Assembly (NCBI GenBank): GCA_005881295.1
Contig: VBHS01000273.1
Coordinates: forward strand, 1-6,980
Origin: Chloroflexota bacterium
GTDB taxonomy: Bacteria; Chloroflexota; Ktedonobacteria; Ktedonobacterales; Ktedonobacteraceae
DNA: 6,980 bases
Reading direction: 5' to 3'
Shown here: in pieces, positions 1-6,000 of the stretch
Layout: every line of letters starts with the position of its first letter
Position numbering within the stretch: the first letter of the stretch is position 1
The notes under the pieces: model-generated
What the model saw: only the letters and a program-made list of their open reading frames with translations
Databases searched by the model: none
What the model was told of the DNA's origin: nothing
Position numbers and translations under genes: made by a program

Positions 1-161
1 CCCCACTAGCCCAGACATAGTTGGAGCACTCACTTCGGATGGCTAAAACCTGATTCAGAATGTTTCTGGTACAACCTTCGCTTCAAATGGTAAATTCACT
101 GAAGGGTGGACCGATTTTGCACTGAAAGGTGGAAATTTGCACTGAAGGGTGGAACTTGACA
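1..161. mobile_element. Terminal region of an IS21-like insertion sequence (end at about 161)
   Basis: Read on the minus strand from 161, the DNA begins TGTCAAGTTCCACCCTTCAG and then carries three spaced copies of the same motif. A 5'-TG terminus followed by several subterminal direct repeats is the arrangement of IS21-family ends (the istA/istB elements), where the repeats serve as transposase binding sites. The orientation means the body of the element, with its transposase and ATPase genes, would lie to the left, outside this window. Bases 1-90 show no open frame that I can recognise as IstA or IstB, so this could equally be an isolated end left by an old element. Target-site duplication cannot be judged because the other end is not visible. 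Confidence 0.55.
97..153. repeat. Three direct repeats of a 14-bp motif
   Basis: The motif CACTGAAGGGTGGA occurs at 97-110 and 140-153 exactly, and at 120-133 with one change (CACTGAAAGGTGGA). Start-to-start spacing is 23 and 20 bp, about two helical turns, so the copies lie on nearly the same face of the DNA. This fits multiple protein binding sites inside a transposon end. The spacers are AT-rich and not conserved. Confidence 0.85.
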
Positions 162-540
162 CTCTGATGCCTGGAAAAACCGCTCCATGCCTGGGGTATC
201 AGCAAAGAATGTTGTAAATAACTTGCTCGCAAGTCTTTCGATGAGAAGAATATTCCAGTTACAGAACAAGAGGTAGGCCCAGGATGTAAATTTGGGAAAT
301 AAGCTGGTGGAATCTTGCCAATTATGCTGGTGACTCTCGGTTCACTCTCTCTTTCATTTGCCTCTAGAATGGCTCCACAGGACAAAGAAGGAGAGATGCT
401 TTCAACAGAGGAATGGCAAAGAAATCAGCAGCTTATTTCCCAAATTTACATCCTTTCCTGCCACTCCCCTTTCCAAAAGTGCAAACATAGAGTTCATTTC
501 GGAACCATATCTTTTCGCTTTTCCGTGGTGATATGAACGG
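162..540. other. Non-coding accessory stretch without a credible gene
   Basis: This stretch is visibly more AT-rich than the genes to its right. Open frames on both strands are short, lack plausible ribosome binding sites and encode nothing I recognise. Its main structure is the inverted repeat at 281-454. One minus-strand frame enters from inside the oxidoreductase gene, and a 73-codon plus-strand frame starts at 315; both look like chance frames. The position between a transposon end and the last gene of the minus-strand cluster suggests a decayed insertion landing zone. Confidence 0.5.
281..454. repeat. Inverted repeat with perfect 25-bp arms (possible MITE-like element)
   Basis: Bases 281-305 and 430-454 are exact reverse complements over 25 bp; the left arm starts AGGATGTAAATTTGGG. 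Inside the arms the complementarity continues imperfectly, with TTGCCA at 315-320 matching TGGCAA at 414-419. The structure thus resembles a decayed long palindrome of 174 bp. A short non-coding unit with terminal inverted repeats fits a miniature inverted-repeat element or the ends of a deleted insertion sequence. No clear target duplication is visible at the flanks (GGCCC on the left, TTCCT on the right), so transposition is inferred from shape only. It could also form a large RNA hairpin if read through. Confidence 0.75.
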
Positions 541-542
541 AG

Positions 543-582
543 AAGAAGAGCAAGAACACCTTTGGATGTTCTTGCTCTTCTT
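543..582 (-). terminator. Hairpin terminator after the oxidoreductase gene
   Basis: A perfect 16-bp stem (543-558 with 567-582, AAGAAGAGCAAGAACA and its complement) encloses an 8-nt loop. It lies about 60 nt past the stop codon of the oxidoreductase at 641, the last gene of the minus-strand series. In minus-strand RNA the stem is followed by a mixed pyrimidine run (UCUCCGUU), not a pure U tract. Termination is therefore likely but not textbook. Because the stem is symmetric it could also stop plus-strand transcription coming from the transposon side. Confidence 0.6.
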
Positions 583-640
583 GGGTGGAGACACTTAACC
601 AATGCTCTTGCATGGGGTACGGTGGCAATGGAAGTGGAGG

Positions 641-1570
641 TTAGGCGACAACCCGCAGGACAATCTTGCCGCGCACGTGACCACTGCCAGCTAACTTGTG
701 CGCCTGCGCCGCTTCCGCCAGAGGCAGAATGGTGGAGACCACCGGCTTGACCGCGCCCGTGTCGAAGAAGGCAGCGATCTCGGCCAACTGTGCACCGTTG
801 GGTTGGGTCAACATCCCAGTTCCACGCACGCCCCGGGCCGCGGCTGTCTCTGGATCGATCTCTGCTGCCGTGGTGACTAGGATGCCGCCTGGCTTGAGAA
901 CTCCCCACGAGCGCTCGATGACCTCACCCCCGACGAGGGCCAGCACGACATCGACGTTACGGACCACCTTCTCGAAGCGGGTCGTGGTGTAATCGATCAC
1001 CGACTCCGCCCCAAGCGAGCGCACCAAGTCCAGCTTGTCACCCGCAGCCGTCGCAATCACCCGCGCGCCCTGAGCCTTCGCGAACTGCACTGCCAGAGAC
1101 CCAACACCCCCGCCGGCTCCGTGGATCAGGACCGTTTGGCCCGCCTGGAGACCGCCTATCGAGAGCGCTTGCCAGGCGGTGAGTCCAGTCACGGGGACGG
1201 CTGCGGCCTCAACAAAGTCCAACGACTGCGGCTTGTGTGCGATCTCGGAGGCACTGATGACGGCATACTCCGCATCGGCCCCTTGCCGCATCATGTTGGA
1301 ATACCCAAAGACGGCATCCCCTATGGCGAAGCCTGTCACGTTCGGGCCAACCTTGGCGACAACGCCGGAGAGGTCGAGTCCCAGCGTCCAGGGGAACATG
1401 ACGGGGATTTTGTTCTGGAAATGGCCGGCGCGAGTGGCGAGATCAACCGGGTTAATCGAGGTGGCATGGACCGCGACGAGCACCTCGTCGGCAGCGATGG
1501 TCGGAGGCGACGCGTCCTCATAGCGGATCACCTCTGGGCCGCCGTAGCCGTGAATGCGGACTGCTTTCAT
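641..1570 (-). CDS. Zinc-independent medium-chain NADP-dependent oxidoreductase (quinone reductase-like)
   Basis: The 309-residue product is a complete MDR-superfamily enzyme of the NADPH:quinone oxidoreductase (QorA-like) branch. It likely uses NADPH to reduce quinones or enones in the cytosol; the real substrate cannot be told. Residues 1-120 form the GroES-like catalytic domain, with MKAVRIHGYGGPEV at the start, ATSINPVD near 36-43 and GLDLSGVV near 64-71. The Rossmann domain carries HGAGGGVGS at 150-158. The usual zinc-ligand cysteines of alcohol dehydrogenases are absent, which fits a zinc-free reductase. The C-terminal block with GHVRGKIVL is typical of the family. The start is supported by AGGAGA at 1576-1581, 5 nt before the ATG. 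The gene looks more GC-rich than its flanks and sits downstream of a truncated PhaE/phasin-like gene, so it may be a separate acquisition and not a functional part of the acetoacetate cluster. Confidence 0.9.
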   Translation of the reverse strand: MKAVRIHGYGGPEVIRYEDASPPTIAADEVLVAVHATSINPVDLATRAGHFQNKIPVMFPWTLGLDLSGVVAKVGPNVTGFAIGDAVFGYSNMMRQGADAEYAVISASEIAHKPQSLDFVEAAAVPVTGLTAWQALSIGGLQAGQTVLIHGAGGGVGSLAVQFAKAQGARVIATAAGDKLDLVRSLGAESVIDYTTTRFEKVVRNVDVVLALVGGEVIERSWGVLKPGGILVTTAAEIDPETAAARGVRGTGMLTQPNGAQLAEIAAFFDTGAVKPVVSTILPLAEAAQAHKLAGSGHVRGKIVLRVVA

Positions 1571-1698
1571 GATCTTCTCCTCTGTTCTTGTTTCAACGAA
1601 AAGATGCTCAGACCATTCCTACGTGTAGAAGATCGCCTGATGCAAGGAAAATTCTTCAACTCCCCAAGCACGACTCACTGCTGGACAACTACGACTCT
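1571..1698. other. Gap between PhaE/phasin-like gene and oxidoreductase
   Basis: None of the three minus-strand frames after the PhaE/phasin-like stop codon encodes the expected C-terminal half of a PhaE-type protein. One frame stays open for about 25 codons after the 3' end of the gene without recognisable similarity. I see no hairpin terminator. The gap contains the ribosome binding site of the oxidoreductase at its left end. It may mark a recombination junction that cut the upstream gene short. Confidence 0.35.
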
Positions 1699-1899
1699 TT
1701 AGATGGTAGGAATCTGCTGAAAGGGCTGCGACACCGTAAAATAGGTATTCGCCCATCTGCTCATCATCTGACTATAGGCATCAGAGTTGACCAGTTCGAT
1801 CATCATCTTGGACCAGGCCTCCATATTGGCATCGCGCGTCGTCCGCAAGGCTCCAAATGGATCGAGCGGATTGAGAGGCTCTGGTTGTTTACTACTCAT
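1699..1899 (-). CDS. PhaE/phasin-like small protein, apparently C-terminally truncated
   Basis: The product is 66 residues. The central part (DPFGALRTTRDANMEAWSKM, then ELVNSDAYSQ and a YFTVSQPFQQ stretch) has the pattern I associate with the N-terminal half of PhaE-type polyhydroxyalkanoate synthase subunits and phasin-like proteins: DPF, then a W-rich amphipathic helix, a ser/asp-x-tyr segment and a PFQ segment. These proteins normally continue into a segment like NMPSR-DV-LAERL-IE-RLDDLE; here translation stops just after PFQQIPTI. Such proteins bind granule surfaces or partner with PhaC. The ATG at 1899 is chosen because AAGGAG lies at 1910-1915, 10 nt upstream. A GTG at 1920 would place the ribosome binding site inside the gene. 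A nearby thiolase supports a polyhydroxyalkanoate link. The assignment rests on pattern memory, so a distant alternative function remains possible. Confidence 0.6.
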   Translation of the reverse strand: MSSKQPEPLNPLDPFGALRTTRDANMEAWSKMMIELVNSDAYSQMMSRWANTYFTVSQPFQQIPTI

Positions 1900-1909
1900 G
1901 GCAACTTTT

Positions 1910-1915
1910 CTCCTT
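1910..1915 (-). promoter_or_regulatory. Ribosome binding site that fixes the PhaE/phasin-like start
   Basis: AAGGAG on the minus strand, 10 nt before the ATG at 1899. It lies downstream of the in-frame GTG at 1920, which excludes the longer reading MKRRKVAM as the likely start. Confidence 0.65.
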
Positions 1916-2050
1916 TTCACCTTCAGCAGACGGTTCCTTCTGCCGAGTTTGTTTTCAGAACATGAGGCGATCAGACACTGTGACAGGACTGCCTTTCGTT
2001 AGATGAATTGCAACGTCAAACGACAAGAACTTCATCTGACGAACCCGAGG

Positions 2051-2272
2051 CTATGAGCCGCCAGTGCGTTCGAGATACCGTGGATTGGCGATGCGTACCT
2101 TCTCCTCTACAGCCCAAGTCGTGTAATCGAGTACCTCACGGCGCCAGGGACCTGCGTCTGCCTCACCCTCCCGGATACGCGAACAGAGGGCTTGCTTGCG
2201 GGTAACGATGTCCTCTCGCAATGTGTCAAGCGTTCCTGGTGGTTCGGTCTGGTCTGAAGGCGTTCCTTCCAG
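2051..2272 (-). CDS. Coding-like small open frame, no ATG start (hypothetical or remnant)
   Basis: This minus-strand frame is open for 73 codons, from the codon after a TAA at 2273-2275 to a TAG at 2051-2053. It contains no ATG. The first possible initiators are CTG at 2272 and TTG at 2221, which gives 56 residues beginning LREDIVTRKQALCSRI. The sequence is charged and looks like real protein: acid/base-rich helices, GEADAGPWRREVLDY in the middle, and a conserved-looking end (RIANPRYLERTGGS). GC-rich third positions support coding. No good ribosome binding site precedes the CTG; GGAACG sits inside the frame. I recognise no family. It is either a small gene using a rare start or a decayed gene whose ATG mutated to CTG. 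It lies between the thiolase and the PhaE/phasin-like gene in the same orientation. Confidence 0.4.
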   Translation of the reverse strand: MEGTPSDQTEPPGTLDTLREDIVTRKQALCSRIREGEADAGPWRREVLDYTTWAVEEKVRIANPRYLERTGGS

Positions 2273-2311
2273 TTACCGCTTTTTTGTACTGCTACTTCGT
2301 AGTAGAGCTAA

Positions 2312-2339
2312 GATATAACTATGGTGCCCGCCGTGTCAT
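2312..2339 (-). promoter_or_regulatory. Weak sigma-70-like promoter candidate
   Basis: On the minus strand, ATGACA (2334-2339, five of six matches to TTGACA) and TATATC (2312-2317, four of six matches to TATAAT) are separated by 16 nt. The AT-rich stretch stands out from the surrounding GC-rich DNA. It would drive the small frame at 2051-2272 and the PhaE/phasin-like gene independently of the thiolase. Such matches arise by chance, so confidence is low. Confidence 0.3.
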
Positions 2340-2474
2340 GATTGTTGGAATTGGGCCAATCTGCAAGTCGTGACCTTTGAGAATATAGCCAACTCGGTCC
2401 AAGCCTCCATAATGTTCGCCCCGTCCGATGATCGTTCTTTCATGGTCATTGTCTCCTCGCAATCCCTGCCCCAC
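2319..2474 (-). CDS. Coding-like 51-codon open frame after the thiolase (hypothetical or remnant)
   Basis: From a GTG at 2472-2474 to a TAG at 2319-2321 the frame encodes 51 residues, including HERTIIGRGEHYGGLDRVGY and ILKGHDLQIGPIP. Codons follow a purine-any-pyrimidine rhythm (ATC ATC GGA, GTT GGC TAT ATT CTC), which suggests present or former coding. No convincing ribosome binding site precedes the GTG, and the start lies inside a hairpin. An overlapping 37-codon frame at 2336-2449 has a better GGAG site and an ATG but a less coding-like composition. I recognise no family. The most cautious reading is a fragment of a decayed gene between the thiolase and the PhaE/phasin-like gene. Confidence 0.3.
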   Translation of the reverse strand: MGQGLRGDNDHERTIIGRGEHYGGLDRVGYILKGHDLQIGPIPTIMTRRAP

Positions 2475-2505
2475 CGCTCACACCTGATCTGAGCTCTGGG
2501 GCGGG
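2464..2505 (-). terminator. Imperfect GC-rich hairpin downstream of the thiolase
   Basis: In the minus-strand RNA CCC, CCCC and GCUCA pair with UGAGC, GGGG and GGG around a short loop, with small internal mismatches. It starts about 38 nt past the thiolase stop codon. No U tract follows, so it is either a weak or factor-dependent terminator or a 3'-end stabilising stem. It could limit transcription from the acetoacetate genes into the PhaE/phasin-like gene. Confidence 0.4.
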
Positions 2506-2543
2506 AGTTCGGCTTTCTGCCGTTCGATGATTCCCTGTTCAGC

Positions 2544-3728
2544 TTACGCTACGTTCTCGATAACCACAGCAATACCTTGCCCGCCACCAATACAGGCCGA
2601 ACCGATGCCGTACTTGAGATGATGGCGGCGCAGCTCATATATCAGGGAGATGGTGATACGAGCCCCCGTTGCCGCCAGGGGATGACCCAGGGAGATGGCG
2701 CCGCCATTGACATTGGTCTTGTCGCGATTCAAGCCCAATTCCTTCTCGACGGCCAGATACTGCGCCGAGAAGGCCTCGTTGACCTCAATACGGTCCATCT
2801 GCTCTAAGGTCAAATCGGCGCGTTTGAGGGCCTGGCGAATGGCAGGGGCCGGTCCGATGCCCATGATCTCGGGTGGGACTCCAGCTACCCCCCAGGAGAC
2901 CAGCCGGGCCATCGGCTTCAAGTGATGTTGCTGTACGGCATCAGCGGTGGCCACAATGACACAGGCACCTGCATCATTGATGCCGCTAGCATTGCCCGGG
3001 GTCACAACTCCTCCCTTGCGGAAGCGTGCTGGCAGCTTGGCTAAGGACTCCATCGAGGTATCGCGAATGCCCTCATCTTGCTTGAACTCCACCGGGTTGC
3101 CCTTGCGGTCCTTGATGGTGACGGGGACGATCTCTTCGGCCAGCCAGCCGGCTTGTTCGGCCCGGCGAGCGGCTTGCTGGCTGCGCAGGGCATAGGCATC
3201 GACCTCCTGGCGTGTCAGCCCATACTTCTCCGCCAGATTCTCAGCCGTAATCGCCATGCCACAACCGGTGTAGGTGTCGATAAGGGCCTCCCACAAACTA
3301 TCCTCGAGCTGAGGGGCCTGGCCGAATTTATAGCCGGAGCGTGCGCCACGCAGCACATGGGGAGCCTGCGTCATGTTCTCGGCTCCTCCAGCCAGTGCAA
3401 TCTGGCCATCTCCCAGCAGGAGCATCTCGGCGGCCGTCACAATCGCCTGGAAGCCGGAACCACACAAGCGATTGACCACTAAGGCCGGCGTCTCGATGGG
3501 TATGCCGACCTTGAGTCCGATATGGCGCGGTAAATAGACCGCATCCTTACTCGACTGAATGACGTTGCCCATGACGATTTGGTCGATCAGATTCGGATCA
3601 ACGCGGCTGCGCTCAATCGCTCCTTTGGAGGCAATGATGCCAAGCTCAATAGCGCTGACATTGGAAAGTGATCCCTGTAATAGGCCGACGGGAGTCCTCG
3701 CTCCGTCAATAATATATACGTCTTGCAT
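2544..3728 (-). CDS. Acetyl-CoA C-acetyltransferase (thiolase)
   Basis: The product is a full-length thiolase of about 394 residues. It reversibly splits acetoacetyl-CoA plus CoA into two acetyl-CoA, in the cytosol as a homotetramer in this family. Visible signatures are DGARTPVG at the N-terminus, the acylated cysteine in NRLCGSGFQA (Cys89 from the chosen start, the family's usual position), NEAFS near 317-321, NGGAISLGHPLAATGAR with the active histidine near 349, and the second catalytic cysteine in GSACIGGGQG near 379. Two adjacent ATGs occur at 3731 and 3728. GAGGA at 3736-3740 is 4 nt from the first and 7 nt from the second, so 3728 is preferred. The gene follows the acetoacetyl-CoA synthetase on the same strand, so its job here is probably thiolytic. 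Long-chain or biosynthetic (PhaA-like) use remains possible because the fold and active site are shared. Confidence 0.93.
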   Translation of the reverse strand: MQDVYIIDGARTPVGLLQGSLSNVSAIELGIIASKGAIERSRVDPNLIDQIVMGNVIQSSKDAVYLPRHIGLKVGIPIETPALVVNRLCGSGFQAIVTAAEMLLLGDGQIALAGGAENMTQAPHVLRGARSGYKFGQAPQLEDSLWEALIDTYTGCGMAITAENLAEKYGLTRQEVDAYALRSQQAARRAEQAGWLAEEIVPVTIKDRKGNPVEFKQDEGIRDTSMESLAKLPARFRKGGVVTPGNASGINDAGACVIVATADAVQQHHLKPMARLVSWGVAGVPPEIMGIGPAPAIRQALKRADLTLEQMDRIEVNEAFSAQYLAVEKELGLNRDKTNVNGGAISLGHPLAATGARITISLIYELRRHHLKYGIGSACIGGGQGIAVVIENVA

Positions 3729-3735
3729 CATGTTT

Positions 3736-3740
3736 TCCTC
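3736..3740 (-). promoter_or_regulatory. Ribosome binding site of the thiolase
   Basis: GAGGA on the minus strand, overlapping the end of the broken frame that stops at 3741. The 7-nt spacing favours the second of two tandem ATG codons (3728). Confidence 0.6.
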
Positions 3741-4006
3741 TTAATGGCTAGTGGTGAAACAGAAGTGGAGGCCCATTGCTTCACGTAAGGCTGTAATGAC
3801 CTGGTGTCGGAGCCTGATTACCTCTTCGTGAGCATCCCAACTGCCAGCATCGCCTCGCCCAATTGCTCCTCAAGTTCCCTGGTAGCCTCTGTTTCAACGA
3901 TCACTTCATCTAACGGTCCCCTACGCTCCAGGATGACCTGATAGGCCTCATTGAAAGCCGCTATGATTTGCTTGCCTTCCCGAAGGTCCGCATCTTCTGA
4001 GCGAAC
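3741..4006 (-). pseudogene. Frameshifted coding remnant between synthetase and thiolase genes
   Basis: Two minus-strand frames abut in a way that looks like one disrupted coding sequence. The first is open from 4006 to a TAA at 3818-3820 and reads through NEAYQVILERRGPLDEV, then ETEATRELEEQLGEAMLAVG. The second, offset by one base, runs from about 3824 to a TAA at 3741-3743 and continues with EVIRLRHQVITALREAMGLH. Restoring one base near 3825 would fuse them into a charged, mostly helical protein of about 90 residues. No ATG precedes the first frame; the earliest usable codons are internal (GTG within EVIVETEA). Its right end overlaps the last 15 codons of the synthetase in another frame. I recognise no family; the acid/base-rich helices suggest a coiled-coil segment. 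A decayed gene is more likely than a working one, and chance openness cannot be excluded. Confidence 0.35.
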
Positions 4007-5961
4007 TCAATGAAATACTCCATAGCTTGTGGGTTATTCAGCGCGTCCATACTGATTGCTTTCTCGATCGGCATTCCCATCAAGAGCTTCTTCACGGGGA
4101 CTTCAAGCTTTTTGCCACTCAGTGTTCGTGGAACTTCCTCAATCGCAATGATCTCATCAGGCACATGGTGCGGCGAGACGTTGGTGCGCAGCTGCTGCTT
4201 GATCTTGGCTTTGAGGGCATCATCCAACTCCACTCCCTCACGCAGCACCACAAAGAGTGGCAGGTAGTATTTCCCACCTGGAAGCTCAACGCCTACGATC
4301 AAACTGTCGAGGACCTCTGGGAGCGCCTCGACCACACGATAAATCTCACTACTGCCCATGCGAATGCCCTGACGATTGATAGTGGAGTCCGACCGACCAT
4401 AAATGATGGCGCTGCCCCGTGGAGTAATCTTGATCCAATCGCCATGTCGCCATACACCCGGGTACACGTCGAAGTAGCTCTCCTGGTAGCGTGTGTTCCC
4501 TGGATCGTTCCAGAAGTACAGGGGCATCGAGGGCAATGGCTCAGTGAGCACCAATTCGCCTACCTCATTGATGACAGGGTGGCCTTGCTCGTCAAAGGCT
4601 TCCACCTTCGCTCCCAGCGCGCGGCACTGCAGTTCACCTGCATAGACCGGCAGCAGCACCGAGCCCCCCACAAAGGCCGAGCACACGTCCGTACCACCGC
4701 TGATCGAAGCCAGCCAGATATCCCGCTTGACATGCTCGTACACCCACCCAAAGCCTTCCGGCGGCAGCGGGGAGCCGGTCGAGCCAATAGCCCGCAGCTT
4801 GCTCAGGTCATAGGTCGTGCCCGGCTCCAGGCCCGCTTTCATACAGGAGGTAATATAGCCTGCGCTGGTGCCGAAGAACGTCATGCCACTCTCCTGGGCC
4901 AACTTCCAAAGCATGTTCAGGGTCGGGTAGGCTGGGCTGCCATCGTAGAGGAGGATCGTGGTTCCCACCAGCAGCCCTCCAACCAAGATGTTCCACATCA
5001 TCCATCCGGTCGTCGTGTACCAGAAGAAAATATCTCCCGGTTTCAGATCCAGGCTCAGCCCCACACTTTTGAGATGTTCGAGGACAATACCGCCGTGTCC
5101 TTGCACGATGGCCTTTGGTAAACCAGTGGTACCTGAGGAGTAGAGCACCCACAGGGGATGCTCAAAGGGCACCTGCTCAAACGTGAGCGTGGTATCGCTC
5201 GACAGGAAGTCGTGCCAGAGGACCATCGAGGTCTCGCCCTCTGTATCAGTATCCTTGGATAGATAGGGGAGCAGGACCGTCGTGTGCAGCGTGGGCAAGG
5301 CCTGTTGCAGTTCGGAGAGCACCGAGCGCCGGTCGAACTCTTTGCCGTTATATTGGTAGCCATCCACGGCAAAGAGCACCTTGGGCTCGATCTGTTGGAA
5401 GCGTTCGATCACGCTGCTCGTGCCAAAGTCCGGGGGGCAGCTCGACCAGACCGCCCCGATGCTCGCACAAGCCAGAAATGCAATCACCGTTTCCGGGAGA
5501 TTGGCCATGTAGGACACGACCCGGTCCCCCGGCTTTACCCCAAGGGCTCGCAGCGCATTGGCCACCGAACCCACGTTGCGCGACAATTCCTCCCACGAGA
5601 CTGCACGAAGCGGGTGCCGCTCGGATTGGAAGAGCAGAGCAGGATAACCAACAGAAGCGTTTCGGAAGACCTGCTCGGCATAATTGAGCTCAGCCCCTCC
5701 GAACCACTGGGCACCAGGCATCTTCCTGTCCGCCAGCACCGAGGTATACGGCCTGGAGGCCTTGACGGAAAAGAAGTCCCAGATCGAGGCCCAGAAGTCC
5801 TCGAGGTGGCTCACCGACCAGTGCCACAGTTCCTCCTGGTCGCGAACGTACAGCCCTTTTTCACGTTCGAGCCACTGCATATATCGTGTGAGCGTGGCTT
5901 GTTGCTTCAGTTCCTCTGAAGGTTCCCACAGGAGCGTCTCATCTCCAGATGCAGTTCCCAT
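3961..5961 (-). CDS. Acetoacetyl-CoA synthetase (acetoacetate--CoA ligase)
   Basis: The 666-residue product has the usual length of acetoacetyl-CoA synthetases and belongs to the ANL adenylating superfamily. It makes acetoacetyl-CoA from acetoacetate, ATP and CoA through an acyl-adenylate in the cytosol. An N-terminal acetyl-CoA-synthetase-type segment (about 40-100, with HWSVSHLEDFWASIWDFF and the WFGGAELNYAE block) precedes the core. Visible motifs are the phosphate loop YSSGTTGLPK at 274-283, SGGTD at 421-425, GDW at 507-509, the hinge region GRSDSTINRQGIRMGSSEIY at 522-541, and PRTLSGKKLEVPVKK at 611-625 with the adenylation lysine at about 617. The segment SGGTDVCSAFVGG with LPVYAGELQC is characteristic of acetoacetate-specific members, in contrast to acetyl-CoA synthetases. 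AAGGAG at 5970-5975, 8 nt from the ATG, supports the start. It follows the BKACE gene by 39 nt, implying co-transcription, and consumes the acetoacetate that enzyme releases. Confidence 0.94.
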   Translation of the reverse strand: MGTASGDETLLWEPSEELKQQATLTRYMQWLEREKGLYVRDQEELWHWSVSHLEDFWASIWDFFSVKASRPYTSVLADRKMPGAQWFGGAELNYAEQVFRNASVGYPALLFQSERHPLRAVSWEELSRNVGSVANALRALGVKPGDRVVSYMANLPETVIAFLACASIGAVWSSCPPDFGTSSVIERFQQIEPKVLFAVDGYQYNGKEFDRRSVLSELQQALPTLHTTVLLPYLSKDTDTEGETSMVLWHDFLSSDTTLTFEQVPFEHPLWVLYSSGTTGLPKAIVQGHGGIVLEHLKSVGLSLDLKPGDIFFWYTTTGWMMWNILVGGLLVGTTILLYDGSPAYPTLNMLWKLAQESGMTFFGTSAGYITSCMKAGLEPGTTYDLSKLRAIGSTGSPLPPEGFGWVYEHVKRDIWLASISGGTDVCSAFVGGSVLLPVYAGELQCRALGAKVEAFDEQGHPVINEVGELVLTEPLPSMPLYFWNDPGNTRYQESYFDVYPGVWRHGDWIKITPRGSAIIYGRSDSTINRQGIRMGSSEIYRVVEALPEVLDSLIVGVELPGGKYYLPLFVVLREGVELDDALKAKIKQQLRTNVSPHHVPDEIIAIEEVPRTLSGKKLEVPVKKLLMGMPIEKAISMDALNNPQAMEYFIEFAQKMRTFGKASKS

Positions 5962-6000
5962 GCTTCGTGCTCCTTTTCCAGGCGGCTGTGTCCTAAAACA

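Noticed and set aside
97..153. CRISPR array
   Set aside because: Only three short repeats with 6-9 bp spacers; the position at a TG-ended terminus fits a transposon end instead.
315..536. 73-codon plus-strand frame across the inverted repeat
   Set aside because: The part after codon 19 (MAPQDKEGEMLSTEEW) looks somewhat protein-like, but there is no ribosome binding site, no known family, and much of it is the palindrome arm.
402..908. 168-codon minus-strand frame overlapping the 3' end of the oxidoreductase
   Set aside because: It overlaps the oxidoreductase in a different frame, runs through the terminator hairpin, and its sequence is low in recognisable structure.
1121..1702. 193-codon plus-strand frame opposite the oxidoreductase
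   Set aside because: Antisense shadow of a well-supported gene; no ribosome binding site or domain.
1981..2040. TTGACG hexamer upstream of the PhaE/phasin-like gene as a promoter
   Set aside because: No acceptable -10 element lies at 16-18 nt spacing; the nearest CATCTA-like sequence is too close.
2285..2310. Small stem around a TTCG loop as an RNA gene or terminator
   Set aside because: Only 4-5 bp of stem, no U tract in the minus direction and no wider RNA fold; likely incidental.
4027..5121. 364-codon plus-strand open frame antisense to the synthetase
   Set aside because: It lies entirely within a gene with full catalytic motifs on the other strand, has no recognisable domain and is explained by codon bias of GC-rich DNA.
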